Positions 7,167-15,819 of a stretch of DNA of 47,782 nucleotides are shown piece after piece. This DNA comes from Clostridia bacterium. GTDB taxonomy: Bacteria > Bacillota > Clostridia > Oscillospirales > Acutalibacteraceae. The stretch lies in the NCBI GenBank assembly GCA_017409845.1, contig JAFQRY010000032.1, positions 1 to 47,782 of the forward strand. The letters run 5' to 3'. Both the position numbers and the translations under genes were made by a program. Under the pieces are notes generated by a model. It worked only from the letters and a program-made list of their open reading frames with translations, was not told the DNA's origin and did not search any database. Numbering within the stretch: position 1 is the first letter of the stretch; every line of letters begins with the position of its first letter.

Positions 7167-8135
7167 ATGATACTGGCAGATAAAATTATCAGAATGAGAA
7201 AAAAGAACGGCTGGTCTCAGGAGGAGCTTGCCGAAAAAATGAATGTTTCAAGGCAGGCGGTTTCAAAATGGGAGGGAGCACAGTCCGTTCCCGAGCTTGA
7301 AAAAATTCTTCTTCTCAGCAGACTGTTCGGTGTGACGACCGATTATTTGTTAAAGGATGAAATTGAAAACGAGGAGTTCACAAATGATGATGCTTCTTCG
7401 GGGACAAAAAGGGTGACGATGCAGGAGGCTCTCGATTATATTGAACACAGAAAGAAGGCCTCTCTTCTTATTGCACTCGGAGTTTTTCTCTGCATAACGT
7501 CACCCTCTGCACTTGTTATTCTCTGTGCCGCACCCTTCCATTATGATATACCGATGGGGTTTGCCGTTCTGATGGGAATAGTTGCACTTCTTGTTTTTAT
7601 TGCACTTGCAATCGGAATATTTTCGTATTGCGGCTTCAAGAGTGCACCGTTTGCGTATTTATCAAAGGATTTTGAAACAGAATACGGCGTTTCGGGTAAG
7701 GTGAAAGAGCTTGATGCCCGCTTCACTCCCTTCGGCGTTGCAACCAATATTATTGCAACATGCCTGTGCGTTATCTGCCCTACTCCGATTCTTATTGCGG
7801 CATTTTTCGGCAACAGCCTTCATGTGTGCATTTCCGTGGCGGCAACCCTTGCGATAATCGGTGCTGCGGTTATGCTTTACATAATCGGAACGGTACGCAG
7901 CCGCAGCATGCACAGACTTATGAAAACCTGCGAATTTTCGGAGGAGGGCAAAAAGCAGGACGAAGCAGGCTCAAGCGTTTCAAAAATTTATTGGCTTGCG
8001 GCAACGGCAATCTATCTTGCATGGAGCTTTATCAGCGGCAGCTGGAGCACAACATGGATTCTCTGGCCCGTGGCAGGCGTTATTTTTCCGATTGTTCTTA
8101 TCGTATCGGGCAAAATTGTTTCGGCAAAGAAATAA
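7167..8135 (+). CDS. XRE-family regulator with C-terminal membrane domain
   Basis: 322 residues. Residues 1-65 form a classic lambda-repressor-like HTH (GWSQEELAEKMNVSRQAVSKWEG then VPELEKILLLSRLFGVTTDYLL). Residues from about 90 to the end hold five or six hydrophobic segments, ending in ILWPVAGVIFPIVLIVSGKIV. Such HTH-plus-membrane proteins are common in Clostridia and are thought to bind DNA while tethered to the membrane, with unknown signals. Clear GAGGTG ribosome site. It ends at the terminator at 8221-8260. The target is unknown. The divergent DUF1015 promoter with its spacer palindrome is the nearest candidate. Confidence 0.85.
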   Translation: MILADKIIRMRKKNGWSQEELAEKMNVSRQAVSKWEGAQSVPELEKILLLSRLFGVTTDYLLKDEIENEEFTNDDASSGTKRVTMQEALDYIEHRKKASLLIALGVFLCITSPSALVILCAAPFHYDIPMGFAVLMGIVALLVFIALAIGIFSYCGFKSAPFAYLSKDFETEYGVSGKVKELDARFTPFGVATNIIATCLCVICPTPILIAAFFGNSLHVCISVAATLAIIGAAVMLYIIGTVRSRSMHRLMKTCEFSEEGKKQDEAGSSVSKIYWLAATAIYLAWSFISGSWSTTWILWPVAGVIFPIVLIVSGKIVSAKK

Positions 8136-8220
8136 ACCGACAGCTCCAACGGATGCTTTGCGGATAATGAACGGTGTTTCATTCCGCCGTACACCTCCCT
8201 TTGCAGAGCATTCCGTTTTA

Positions 8221-8260
8221 AAAGCAGTTTCCGGCATAACGGTCGGAGACTGCTTTTTTT
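8221..8260 (+). terminator. Rho-independent terminator after the XRE gene
   Basis: AAAGCAGTTTCCG pairs with CGGAGACTGCTTT (13 bp, one wobble) around a 10-nt loop, followed by a T-run. Confidence 0.88.
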
Positions 8261-8298
8261 ACAGCGATATTAACGGTTTGTCAAATTTTATTTTACTG

Positions 8299-8327
8299 TT
8301 GATTTTTGCCTGCACGGCATGTATAAT
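8299..8327 (+). promoter_or_regulatory. Promoter for the first zinc-ribbon gene
   Basis: TTGATT (8299-8304), 17-bp spacer, TATAAT (8322-8327), 31 bases before the start codon. Confidence 0.7.
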
Positions 8328-8358
8328 TATTCTATAAACATAATAGGAGGAATGTGTT

Positions 8359-9018
8359 ATGTATTGTTCGAAATGCGGAAAGCAGCTTCCTGAAGGCGTG
8401 ACCGTATGCAATGACTGCGAGCCCGTTGTTGTTACTCAGGTTCACCCTCAGCCCGAAAAAGAAAGCTTCTTCAAGGCTCCGGGAAAGGGTTCAAAAAGCT
8501 ATGCGGCATTATTTACCGCCCTTCTCGTTTTCCCCGCAACCATCTGTACGGCGATTGACATTGCCTTTGATAAGTATGATTACTGGTTCGGCTATGTTGT
8601 GGGTGCGTTGATTGTTACATGGGTTATTGCGGTTCTTCCCGTACTCAGAATAACACCGCCCGCGGTTACGGCGATGATTTGTTTCGGCTCGATTATATGC
8701 TATACATACTATATAATGAGTAAAACCGAATGGTTTGACTGGCTGCCCGAATTCATGCTTCCGATGTTCATTCTGACTGCGGCATTCATTGCACTTGATG
8801 TTGCTCTCATCGGCGGCAAAAAAATCAAAGGGCTTCATGTTATTTCGCTTCTTTCGCTCGAATGTGCACTTTATCTTGTTTCATGGGAAGTTATTGTTGA
8901 CAACATGAAATACGGCACAATTGACCTCGGCTGGTCGCTGATTCTCAGCTGCGGCTTTATTTCGGTTATAGCTGTTCTTGAGGCTTTCAGCTATGTCGGC
9001 AGAATCAACAAAAAATAA
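8359..9018 (+). CDS. Zinc-ribbon membrane protein
   Basis: 219 residues. The N-terminus MYCSKCGKQLPEGVTVCNDCE is a short zinc ribbon with two CxxC pairs. After a linker of about 30 residues come five or six membrane segments, for example SYAALFTALLVFPATICTAI and FMLPMFILTAAFIALDVALI. Proteins with this layout are numerous in gut Clostridia and their function is not known. The ribosome site AGGAGG is strong. It is a single-gene unit with its own promoter and a shared bidirectional terminator. The protein at 20224 has the same N-terminal design but a different body. Confidence 0.8.
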   Translation: MYCSKCGKQLPEGVTVCNDCEPVVVTQVHPQPEKESFFKAPGKGSKSYAALFTALLVFPATICTAIDIAFDKYDYWFGYVVGALIVTWVIAVLPVLRITPPAVTAMICFGSIICYTYYIMSKTEWFDWLPEFMLPMFILTAAFIALDVALIGGKKIKGLHVISLLSLECALYLVSWEVIVDNMKYGTIDLGWSLILSCGFISVIAVLEAFSYVGRINKK

Positions 9019-9034
9019 TCTTAATAATTAATTC

Positions 9035-9074
9035 AAATGGCTTGAGAAGGAACAAAACCTTCTCAAGCCATTTT
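9035..9074. terminator. Bidirectional terminator
   Basis: AAATGGCTTGAGAAGG pairs perfectly with CCTTCTCAAGCCATTT (16 bp, 7-nt loop), with T on one side and A on the other. It serves the zinc-ribbon gene on plus and the glycosidase gene on minus. Confidence 0.92.
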
Positions 9075-9095
9075 GCTGTTTATTCTGTTTTTGAT

Positions 9096-12000
9096 TTATC
9101 TGCTTGTGATTATGGGGTGCTTGAGGATACCGACATCACGCAGACGGTATTCGTAGCTCCAGCATTCCTCATCGCTTCTCCATGCATCGGGTCCGTGCCA
9201 TGAACGGTTGATATCGGTCTGATGAACGGCGGCAAAGGCATTGAAGCGGTTTCCGAAGAGGGTGATATCAATGCTGTGCTTGCCTTCACCGAGGTCTTTG
9301 GCATCAAGAATATAGGGAGGATAAACGATTTTGCCCTTTTCCTTGCCGTCAACGCTGACTCCGATGAGCGCTCCTCTGTAGAGCGTGGCTTCAACACGGA
9401 GATTATTGCCTTCAGCTTCGAGATGATAGGTAATGTTTCCGCCGTAGAAGGGAAGACCCTGATTTATTATTGAACCGAAGGCGAGCTTTTCGGGCAGGGC
9501 GGTTACTGTTTTTGCCATGCCGGCAACCCTGACACCGAAATCGCCGAGAAGGTAGCACCACTCGGTGTTTGTTCTCCTGCCGAAGGGAATAGTGACCTCA
9601 AGGATGTTTTCGCCCTTCTTCAGGTCGGGAACGGGAACGGTCTTGATATCCTTATCGGTATACCAGCCCGTGATGTTGATTGCTGCATTTTCGCCGTTGA
9701 GAGTTATTTTTGCCTTTTCGGCATCTTCGAGTGCAAGCTGTGCACCGCTGTATTCAATTTCGCTGTCGATTCTGAATCTGAGGGTCACATAATGTTCGAT
9801 TGTTTCGGGTTCGATTACCCACGGCTGGGCAACGCTGCCGCCTCTTTCGACAAAGCCGAGCATTCTTCTGCAGACATTGTCAAGACGGAGTATTTCTTCT
9901 TCTGCCATGAATTCGCCGCCGTCGAGCGAGAACTCTGCGGTATCAAGAAGAAGCACGTTCTTTTCGGAAAGAGTATAGGGAACGAATTTTGCGGGAAGTG
10001 TTGACTCTGAGAGAGAGATTTCTTCTTCTGCGGCAATGTCGGCTGTGCATTTTCCGTCATCAAGTCTGAGAAGAAGGCTGTCATAATCATAAAGAACCTT
10101 TGAAATAACGGTGTTGCCGTTGATGTATTCGCAGGGAACGGGAGAAATATCACCGCTGATTGTGTCATAAATATAAGGAGTAAGCTCGCCTCTGACGGTG
10201 ATTTTAAGGTGATTTTCGTTGACGCAGTCCTTGTTATAAGGCTCGGTGCATCTGCTGATGAAGAGCCATTGGCTGCTGCCGTCGCGGCGGAGCTGATAAA
10301 TGAAGCCGTCGGAAAGTCTGCCGTTTGAAAGGCGGAGAGTGACTGTTCTGTTTTCGTCAAGAGCTGTGAGAACCTTTTCTCTGTCAAAGGGAACGGCGAT
10401 TGACTTTTCAAAGAGTGCCTTTCCTGCACCGTCAGGCTTTCCGTCAACAAATACGGGTGCATTGCCGAGGAAGATGAGCTTTCCGCCTGCATTGCGGAAG
10501 GCTTCAAGGCGTTCGATTGTTGTTGAACGGAGAGTTTCGCAGTCGGGAACGATGACTGCATCATATTCCATTTCGCCGACTCTGAGAGGTGCTGCTGCTT
10601 TTTCGCAGAGGGAGGGAAGAAGGGATTCGCTGATGAAGTTGAAATCAATGCTTCCCTTGAGAAGCCAGTTTGTAAGATCTCTGAATTTCTCATCCATGGT
10701 TTCACGAATCAGAGCGGTTTTATCGTTGGGACCCCAGTGAAGCCAGTAGCTTTCAACGGGATGGATAACGCCGACCTTCACAACGGGCTTTCCTCTTGTC
10801 ATTGCGGTGTTGACTCTTGCAAAATGGTCTTCGAGATATGAGAATTCCTTCCACCAGGGTGACTGATAATGGATTGAAGCAGGGTAGTCACGCTTTGCTT
10901 CGCCGCCCATTGCATACCATGAAAGGTGAGGAACTCTTATTGTTACGCCGAGGCATGCCTGCCAGTCACCGTGGAGCTTATAGCCTCTGAAATCATAGTC
11001 CCAGCCCGTTACGCCGTAAAGCTCGGAGAGCATGCCTTCCCTGCCGAACTGGTGAACGGCGGACTGTGCCTGCTTTGCGGTTGTGAATTCAAAGCTTGCA
11101 CAGAGCATGTCAATGCCGGGCAGGTCGAAGCCTCTGTAGGAACGCATTGCCTCGCCTAAAGCGGCGGTCTGGCTGTGAAGAGTGGGCTCCTCCATCATGT
11201 GACCCGTGAGGGCAATTCCGTTTTCGCGGCACCAGCCTCCGCAGACATCCGCAAATGCCTCCGCAAAGCGTTCGCAGACATGGTCGTGATAATGATAGCG
11301 TGAGGTTGAAACCCTGCCGTCGGGCAGCTCCCAGAAAACCTCGGGAAGAGCGGCAAGGATATCCTCGCCGTACTGTGCTTTGTATGTGTCCGCAAAATCA
11401 TCGGTCCACGGCATGAGAATATCGTGGGTATCGGTTGAATTCCTGAGAAGAGTTTTGCGTGTGAACTGAGGCTCGTCAGTGAAGATTGCGGGCACAACGC
11501 CGCCGAAGCTTTCGCCGATAACCTCCTTGTATCTTTCGTGTGTTACCTCAACAAAACGCTTGACAGCCTTGGGATTGAGGGTGTCAAGGTAGGTCTGGTT
11601 GTTATACCAGGGAGAGGGAACATGGATTTTGATGTAGGCATACCATTTTGTGCCTGCGGCTTCATCATCCTTGCCAATGAGCTTATAATCCCTGAGGTAT
11701 CCGTTTTCGTCAAGAATAACATCATAGCAGGCAATAAGCCAGCCCTTGCCCTCTCTGCTGCCTTCCGCACGGGAATCAAGATAAAGTGTTTCGGTATCGG
11801 AATCGTCGCAGGGCTCGGTTGTCATAAGCAGGCAGCGTGCTCTGTATTCTTCGTCTTTTGTAACAAGTCCGCCTGCGGCACCCGAGGGCCATCTGTCTTC
11901 GTCATAAAGCCATGCGAGCATGTGCTCTTTATCTGCTTTTTCGCAGCAGCATCTGATGAGTGACATGAATTCATCCGAAAGATAGTGGGTTGACATGCCC

Positions 12001-12182
12001 GTACGCACATGCATATGGAAGCCGCCCAGTCCCATTTCCTTAAAAACCTCAATCTGACGGCAGAGCTCTTCTGCTCTGAGGTCGCTGTTCCATGCCCAGA
12101 AGGGTGTGCCTCTGTATTCGCAGGTAGGATTTCTGAAGAGCTCGTCGGAGAGCGTCGGTGCGGAGTTTTTCTTATAAAGCAT
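9096..12182 (-). CDS. GH106-like glycoside hydrolase (alpha-L-rhamnosidase related)
   Basis: Large protein of 1028 residues. The N-terminal PFWAWNSDLRAEELCRQIE and GLGGFHMHVRTGMSTHYLSD strongly resemble GH106 (alpha-L-rhamnosidase-related) proteins, followed by a barrel-like region with LYDEDRWPSG and FTDEPQF, and beta-rich C-terminal domains ending in a jelly-roll-like NILEVTIPFGRRTNTEWCYLLGDFG stretch. No signal peptide is seen, so it should work in the cytoplasm on short, imported rhamnosides rather than polymers. Substrate is inferred only; many GH106-like proteins are untested. An AGGAGG site lies eight bases from the ATG. It follows the phosphoesterase by 14 bases in one transcript. Confidence 0.8.
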   Translation of the reverse strand: MLYKKNSAPTLSDELFRNPTCEYRGTPFWAWNSDLRAEELCRQIEVFKEMGLGGFHMHVRTGMSTHYLSDEFMSLIRCCCEKADKEHMLAWLYDEDRWPSGAAGGLVTKDEEYRARCLLMTTEPCDDSDTETLYLDSRAEGSREGKGWLIACYDVILDENGYLRDYKLIGKDDEAAGTKWYAYIKIHVPSPWYNNQTYLDTLNPKAVKRFVEVTHERYKEVIGESFGGVVPAIFTDEPQFTRKTLLRNSTDTHDILMPWTDDFADTYKAQYGEDILAALPEVFWELPDGRVSTSRYHYHDHVCERFAEAFADVCGGWCRENGIALTGHMMEEPTLHSQTAALGEAMRSYRGFDLPGIDMLCASFEFTTAKQAQSAVHQFGREGMLSELYGVTGWDYDFRGYKLHGDWQACLGVTIRVPHLSWYAMGGEAKRDYPASIHYQSPWWKEFSYLEDHFARVNTAMTRGKPVVKVGVIHPVESYWLHWGPNDKTALIRETMDEKFRDLTNWLLKGSIDFNFISESLLPSLCEKAAAPLRVGEMEYDAVIVPDCETLRSTTIERLEAFRNAGGKLIFLGNAPVFVDGKPDGAGKALFEKSIAVPFDREKVLTALDENRTVTLRLSNGRLSDGFIYQLRRDGSSQWLFISRCTEPYNKDCVNENHLKITVRGELTPYIYDTISGDISPVPCEYINGNTVISKVLYDYDSLLLRLDDGKCTADIAAEEEISLSESTLPAKFVPYTLSEKNVLLLDTAEFSLDGGEFMAEEEILRLDNVCRRMLGFVERGGSVAQPWVIEPETIEHYVTLRFRIDSEIEYSGAQLALEDAEKAKITLNGENAAINITGWYTDKDIKTVPVPDLKKGENILEVTIPFGRRTNTEWCYLLGDFGVRVAGMAKTVTALPEKLAFGSIINQGLPFYGGNITYHLEAEGNNLRVEATLYRGALIGVSVDGKEKGKIVYPPYILDAKDLGEGKHSIDITLFGNRFNAFAAVHQTDINRSWHGPDAWRSDEECWSYEYRLRDVGILKHPIITSR

Positions 12183-12196
12183 TTTTTGATTCCTCC

Positions 12197-13840
12197 TTAG
12201 TTTTCGGGATGTTTGCAGAGCGGTTTATCTTCGCTCGGTGTGTTCCAGTTTATATAATTGTTTCTTTCAGCGTGATACCATTCAAGCTCAAACATTTTTG
12301 CACTGTCGTCAACGGGAATGTAGAGCTGATTTCTGTAAAAATAGGGCTCTCCCTGCATCTCCACCGTGCCGAGGTCGGTTTTTGCAAGCTTGCTGCCGAC
12401 GGTGAAGACTGCTCTGTGGTCATAGGCTTCAACATAAAGTGTGTCTGCTTCCTTGATAACCTTTCCGCCGATGAACTGCATGACGATTCCGAAAGGAGCA
12501 TACCATGTGCCGTCCTTTTTTTCGGCATAATATTCTCTTGCTATAAGCTCAAGCATCTGACCCTTGAATGCCATTTTGGTCCAGTCATAAGTCGGTGCGA
12601 GTGCATGGGGAGTGATCAGATCCTTGGTTTTGTCGATAGTGAAAACGTCAATGATTCTGCCGTCGGCAAGATATGCGGTTGCGGTCAGAATATCGCCGTC
12701 AATTTCAACGAGAGTATATGAACCCACACGGATTTCCTGAGGATAAAATGCGGAATGCCAGATTTTGCGGGCGTTGGAGTGATAAATGTTTCCGCCGCCG
12801 TTACCGACGATATAATGAACAGTGCCCTCGGAGGGTCTGTCAAACATTTCGTCGTTCTTTATCGGGAAGGTTCTTGCAAACGAATGCTCGTGACCTTCAA
12901 AGAGAATGTCGAGTCTGCCGTCTTCAATCGGTTTTCTCAGCCAGGGATAGCCGTCGTTATTCTGACCCTCGGGCATGACGGGATAAATCGGAAAATGATA
13001 TGCGCCGAGCTTCCATGTTTTGTTGCTTCCCTGAAGGTCGGCATATGCCCAGTCTTCAACCGTCTGCGGAGCGTTGATGCCGAGAACAAGGAAATGGGCG
13101 TTGCCGTAATCGAAGGAGTAATTCTCGGTTGTGTAGCCTTCCGGACCGTTCTGAGGATAGGCGTTTTCAAACTGAAAATCAAAGAAATCGGCGTGCTCAA
13201 GATAAAACTTGCCGGTCGGTTCGGGGAAATATGTTATGTAGCCTCTGTTATCGTGGTTGCCCGTTGTCATCATATAGGGCTTGCTTTCTATAATGCCTTT
13301 GAGTCCGTCAAACATGCCGTTCCACTGCAAATCGTTCTGACCGTTATCGCAGTTGTCGCCTGCGGTGAAAATGAATTTGCATTCCGGATGTCTTTCGAGT
13401 GCGGCTCTGAGCATATCGCCCACCATGCTGTAGTCAGGCAGATGGCAGGGGTCGCCCTTCTGATGGTCAGTGATAACAATAAAGCTGAATTTATCAATAT
13501 TTTCGGCTTCTGTTTCGAAGCAGAATTCACCGCTTCTGTGGTTATCGCAGCCTACGGTATAAACATATTCCGTGCCCGCTTCAAGACCGCTGAGATTTAC
13601 GGAATGATAGTTGCTGATGTCTATATCGGTTTCTTTATATCTTACCGTGCTTTCAAGCCTTACCCATTCGCTGTCGGCTTTTTTTCGATAAAGAATATAT
13701 CCGTTTTTTGTTTCGGTGCTTGTACGCCAGCTTACCGCCATCTCGCTTTTTGCGTTGCCGCAGAAGGAAAGCATGATGTGGTCGGGTGCGGCGGCGGAGC
13801 CTCTTTCGGGCTTATAAAAATTACCTTTTTCGTCAATCAT
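12197..13840 (-). CDS. Purple-acid-phosphatase-like metallophosphoesterase
   Basis: 547 residues. Residues about 18-110 look like the fibronectin-III-like N-domain of purple acid phosphatases. The catalytic domain shows TDH (D125/H127-type first site), GDNCDNG (161-167), GNHD (194-197), AYHFP (H282) and GHEHSFAR (316-323), so the metal ligands are all present. Residues after about 400 form an extra domain with repeated short beta segments such as NQLYIPVDDSAKMFELEWY, similar to copper-amine-oxidase-N-like stalk domains. Unlike most such phosphatases it has no export signal. It opens the operon with the GH106-like gene, so a joint job on a phosphorylated or sugar-linked substrate is plausible but unproven. 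Confidence 0.82.
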   Translation of the reverse strand: MIDEKGNFYKPERGSAAAPDHIMLSFCGNAKSEMAVSWRTSTETKNGYILYRKKADSEWVRLESTVRYKETDIDISNYHSVNLSGLEAGTEYVYTVGCDNHRSGEFCFETEAENIDKFSFIVITDHQKGDPCHLPDYSMVGDMLRAALERHPECKFIFTAGDNCDNGQNDLQWNGMFDGLKGIIESKPYMMTTGNHDNRGYITYFPEPTGKFYLEHADFFDFQFENAYPQNGPEGYTTENYSFDYGNAHFLVLGINAPQTVEDWAYADLQGSNKTWKLGAYHFPIYPVMPEGQNNDGYPWLRKPIEDGRLDILFEGHEHSFARTFPIKNDEMFDRPSEGTVHYIVGNGGGNIYHSNARKIWHSAFYPQEIRVGSYTLVEIDGDILTATAYLADGRIIDVFTIDKTKDLITPHALAPTYDWTKMAFKGQMLELIAREYYAEKKDGTWYAPFGIVMQFIGGKVIKEADTLYVEAYDHRAVFTVGSKLAKTDLGTVEMQGEPYFYRNQLYIPVDDSAKMFELEWYHAERNNYINWNTPSEDKPLCKHPEN

Positions 13841-13872
13841 AGGTCATTCTCCATATATAAAATATCATTTTA

Positions 13873-13901
13873 ATTTTAGTGATTTCATACAGATTTGTCA
13901 A
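13873..13901 (-). promoter_or_regulatory. Promoter of the phosphoesterase-glycosidase operon
   Basis: Minus-strand TTGACA (13896-13901), 17-bp spacer, TAAAAT (13873-13878). Near consensus. Confidence 0.75.
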
Positions 13902-13940
13902 TAAAAAACAGATGCTTTTTAATTAAAATTCAATAACTTC

Positions 13941-13969
13941 TTGATTTTTTTATTATTATATTATATAAT
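13941..13969 (+). promoter_or_regulatory. Promoter of the LRR surface protein
   Basis: TTGATT (13941-13946), 17-bp AT-only spacer, TATAAT (13964-13969), 36 bases before the start codon. Confidence 0.65.
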
Positions 13970-14005
13970 TTATAATGCGATAATAATTACCAAGGGGGAC
14001 TCCAC

Positions 14006-15664
14006 ATGAAAAAAATCGCAAAAGCGGTAAGCGTTCTGCTTGCCATGATATTTATTTTCTCCGGCATGACGGTATCTGTTTTTGCCGCAGGAGAAAGCTC
14101 GCTGACAATAAAAATTTATGATGATTTTGCGGTAGTAACATCGTGCATGGAATTTGCATCGGGTGTTATTGATATTCCGTCGGAAAAAGACGGTATACCC
14201 GTTACGACGATTGCAACCAATGCGTTTGAAAACTGCAACAAAATTACTCAGATCAACATTCCCGCAAGCGTAACCAAGGTAGGCGACGGTGCTTTCAATA
14301 ACTGTGCGGAGCTTGTTACTGTTGCTTTTGCTGGTGAAAAATGTGATATCGGAGATGCGGCATTCAAATCCTGCTCAAAGCTCAGCAGCATCACACTTCC
14401 TTCGGGTCTTAAGAAAATTGCGGATGAAACCTTCTATGACTGTACTTCGCTTGTTGAAATTGATATTCCCGATACCGTTGAGGTTATCGGCAAGGAAGCC
14501 TTCAGAATCTGCCAGTCGCTTGCTCAGGTCAATATTCCCGCATCGGTAAAGGTTATCGGAAAAAACGCCTTTATCGGCTGCACCTCGGTTGAAGCTTATA
14601 ATGTTGCATCGGAAAATGAGGTTTATTCATCGGTGAACGGTGTTCTTTACGGACCTTACCAGAGCCCTTATGACGATAACTACAGCTCGCCCGTAGCAGA
14701 TAAAACACTTATTCAGTATCCTGCAGGCAAGGCGGATACAGCTTATACCGTTGAGGCAGGCACTCTTATTATCGGAGACTGTGCCTTCGGCAACAGCAAA
14801 AACATAACAAGCGTTGTTCTTCCCGACGGGCTCAGGAGAATTGATGCTTATGCATTCAACGAATCCTCGGTTGCTCAGATCAGCATTCCCTCAACCGTAA
14901 CAAAAATCAGTAAGCAGGCATTCGGTAAGTGTGCCGCTCTCAAGAGCATAACAATTCCCGCTTCCGTGACCGATTTTGACAGTGCATTCTATATGTCAGG
15001 TATTGAAAGCGTTACAATTGCAAACGGAGTTAAAACAATTTCTTCCAAAGCTTTTGAAGGCTGTGCCGCTCTTACAAGTGTAAGCATTCCTTCAAGCGTT
15101 GAAAAAATCGGAATGGGTGCATTCTACGGCTGCACGGCACTCGGCAAGCTTGAAATTCCCGCATCGGTCAAAACAATCGAAAACGATGCTTTCGGCAGAT
15201 GTGATAACATAACACTTGTTGTTGAAGTTGATTCTGCGGCTCAGAGTTACGCAGAAGAAAATGATATCCGTTTTATTGTGAAAGCAAATGATGAACCCAC
15301 AACAAAGCCTACAGAAACAACAAAACCCACAACAAAGCCCACGGAGCCTTCAACAAAGCCTACAGAGCCTTCAAAGAAGGAAATCGCATCGGTTCAGATT
15401 TATAAGCTCCCGAACAAAACGAGCTATTACTATAAAGAAGCAATTGATACAAGCGGACTGGAGCTTGAGGTTGTTTATACCGACGGCAGCAGCGAAATCA
15501 TAAGAAGCGGCTACAAGCTCAGCCATACAACCTGCACCGAAAGAGGAACTCTCAATGTTGAGGTTGAATATATGGGCTGCCGTGACAGCTTCCAGATTGA
15601 AGTGTCCTTTGCATGGTGGCAGTGGATCATCTGGATTCTTCTTCTCGGATTTATTTGGTATTAA
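14006..15664 (+). CDS. Secreted BspA-type leucine-rich-repeat protein with Ig-like domain
   Basis: 552 residues. A signal peptide (MKKIAKAVSVLLAMIFIFSG ... VFA-AG) is followed by LRR_5 repeats with the core pattern IP.SV..IG..AF..C..L from about 45 to 420, broken by an insertion near 195-225 with a YSSVNGVLYG stretch. A Thr/Pro-rich linker (TTKPTETTKPT) leads to an Ig-like domain (SGLELEVVYTDGS) and a hydrophobic tail WWQWIIWILLLGFIW that probably anchors it in the membrane. Such proteins are surface-exposed binders; the ligand is unknown. The ribosome site is AAGGGGG. No clear terminator separates it from the TRAP genes. Confidence 0.88.
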   Translation: MKKIAKAVSVLLAMIFIFSGMTVSVFAAGESSLTIKIYDDFAVVTSCMEFASGVIDIPSEKDGIPVTTIATNAFENCNKITQINIPASVTKVGDGAFNNCAELVTVAFAGEKCDIGDAAFKSCSKLSSITLPSGLKKIADETFYDCTSLVEIDIPDTVEVIGKEAFRICQSLAQVNIPASVKVIGKNAFIGCTSVEAYNVASENEVYSSVNGVLYGPYQSPYDDNYSSPVADKTLIQYPAGKADTAYTVEAGTLIIGDCAFGNSKNITSVVLPDGLRRIDAYAFNESSVAQISIPSTVTKISKQAFGKCAALKSITIPASVTDFDSAFYMSGIESVTIANGVKTISSKAFEGCAALTSVSIPSSVEKIGMGAFYGCTALGKLEIPASVKTIENDAFGRCDNITLVVEVDSAAQSYAEENDIRFIVKANDEPTTKPTETTKPTTKPTEPSTKPTEPSKKEIASVQIYKLPNKTSYYYKEAIDTSGLELEVVYTDGSSEIIRSGYKLSHTTCTERGTLNVEVEYMGCRDSFQIEVSFAWWQWIIWILLLGFIWY

Positions 15665-15715
15665 TGCATAAAGACTAAATCCGAAATGCATAATATATAA
15701 CCAAAAAATGCATAA
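15664..15715. promoter_or_regulatory. Three ATGCATAA boxes at exact 22-bp spacing
   Basis: ATGCATAA occurs at 15664-15671, 15686-15693 and 15708-15715, each start 22 bases after the last, which is about two helical turns. The core ATGCAT is itself palindromic. The last copy ends four bases before the -35 of the TRAP promoter. Phased copies next to a promoter suggest a binding array for an activator or repressor. No regulator gene is adjacent. Confidence 0.6.
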
Positions 15716-15719
15716 ACTA

Positions 15720-15748
15720 TTGCTTTTTCTGCAATTTTAGTTTATAAT
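15720..15748 (+). promoter_or_regulatory. TRAP operon promoter
   Basis: TTGCTT (15720-15725), 17-bp spacer, TATAAT (15743-15748). The leader holds a small CTGAA/TTCAG hairpin near 15773-15786. Confidence 0.7.
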
Positions 15749-15819
15749 TATCAGGTAACTGAATTTTCGGAGGCTGAATCCTTCAGATCCGGAGTTCACA
15801 ATAACAGGAGGTAATCAAA

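Noticed and set aside
12755-13873. Long plus-strand open frame of 372 codons
   Set aside because: It lies opposite the metallophosphoesterase gene, whose motifs, promoter and ribosome site are clear. The frame has no recognisable domain.
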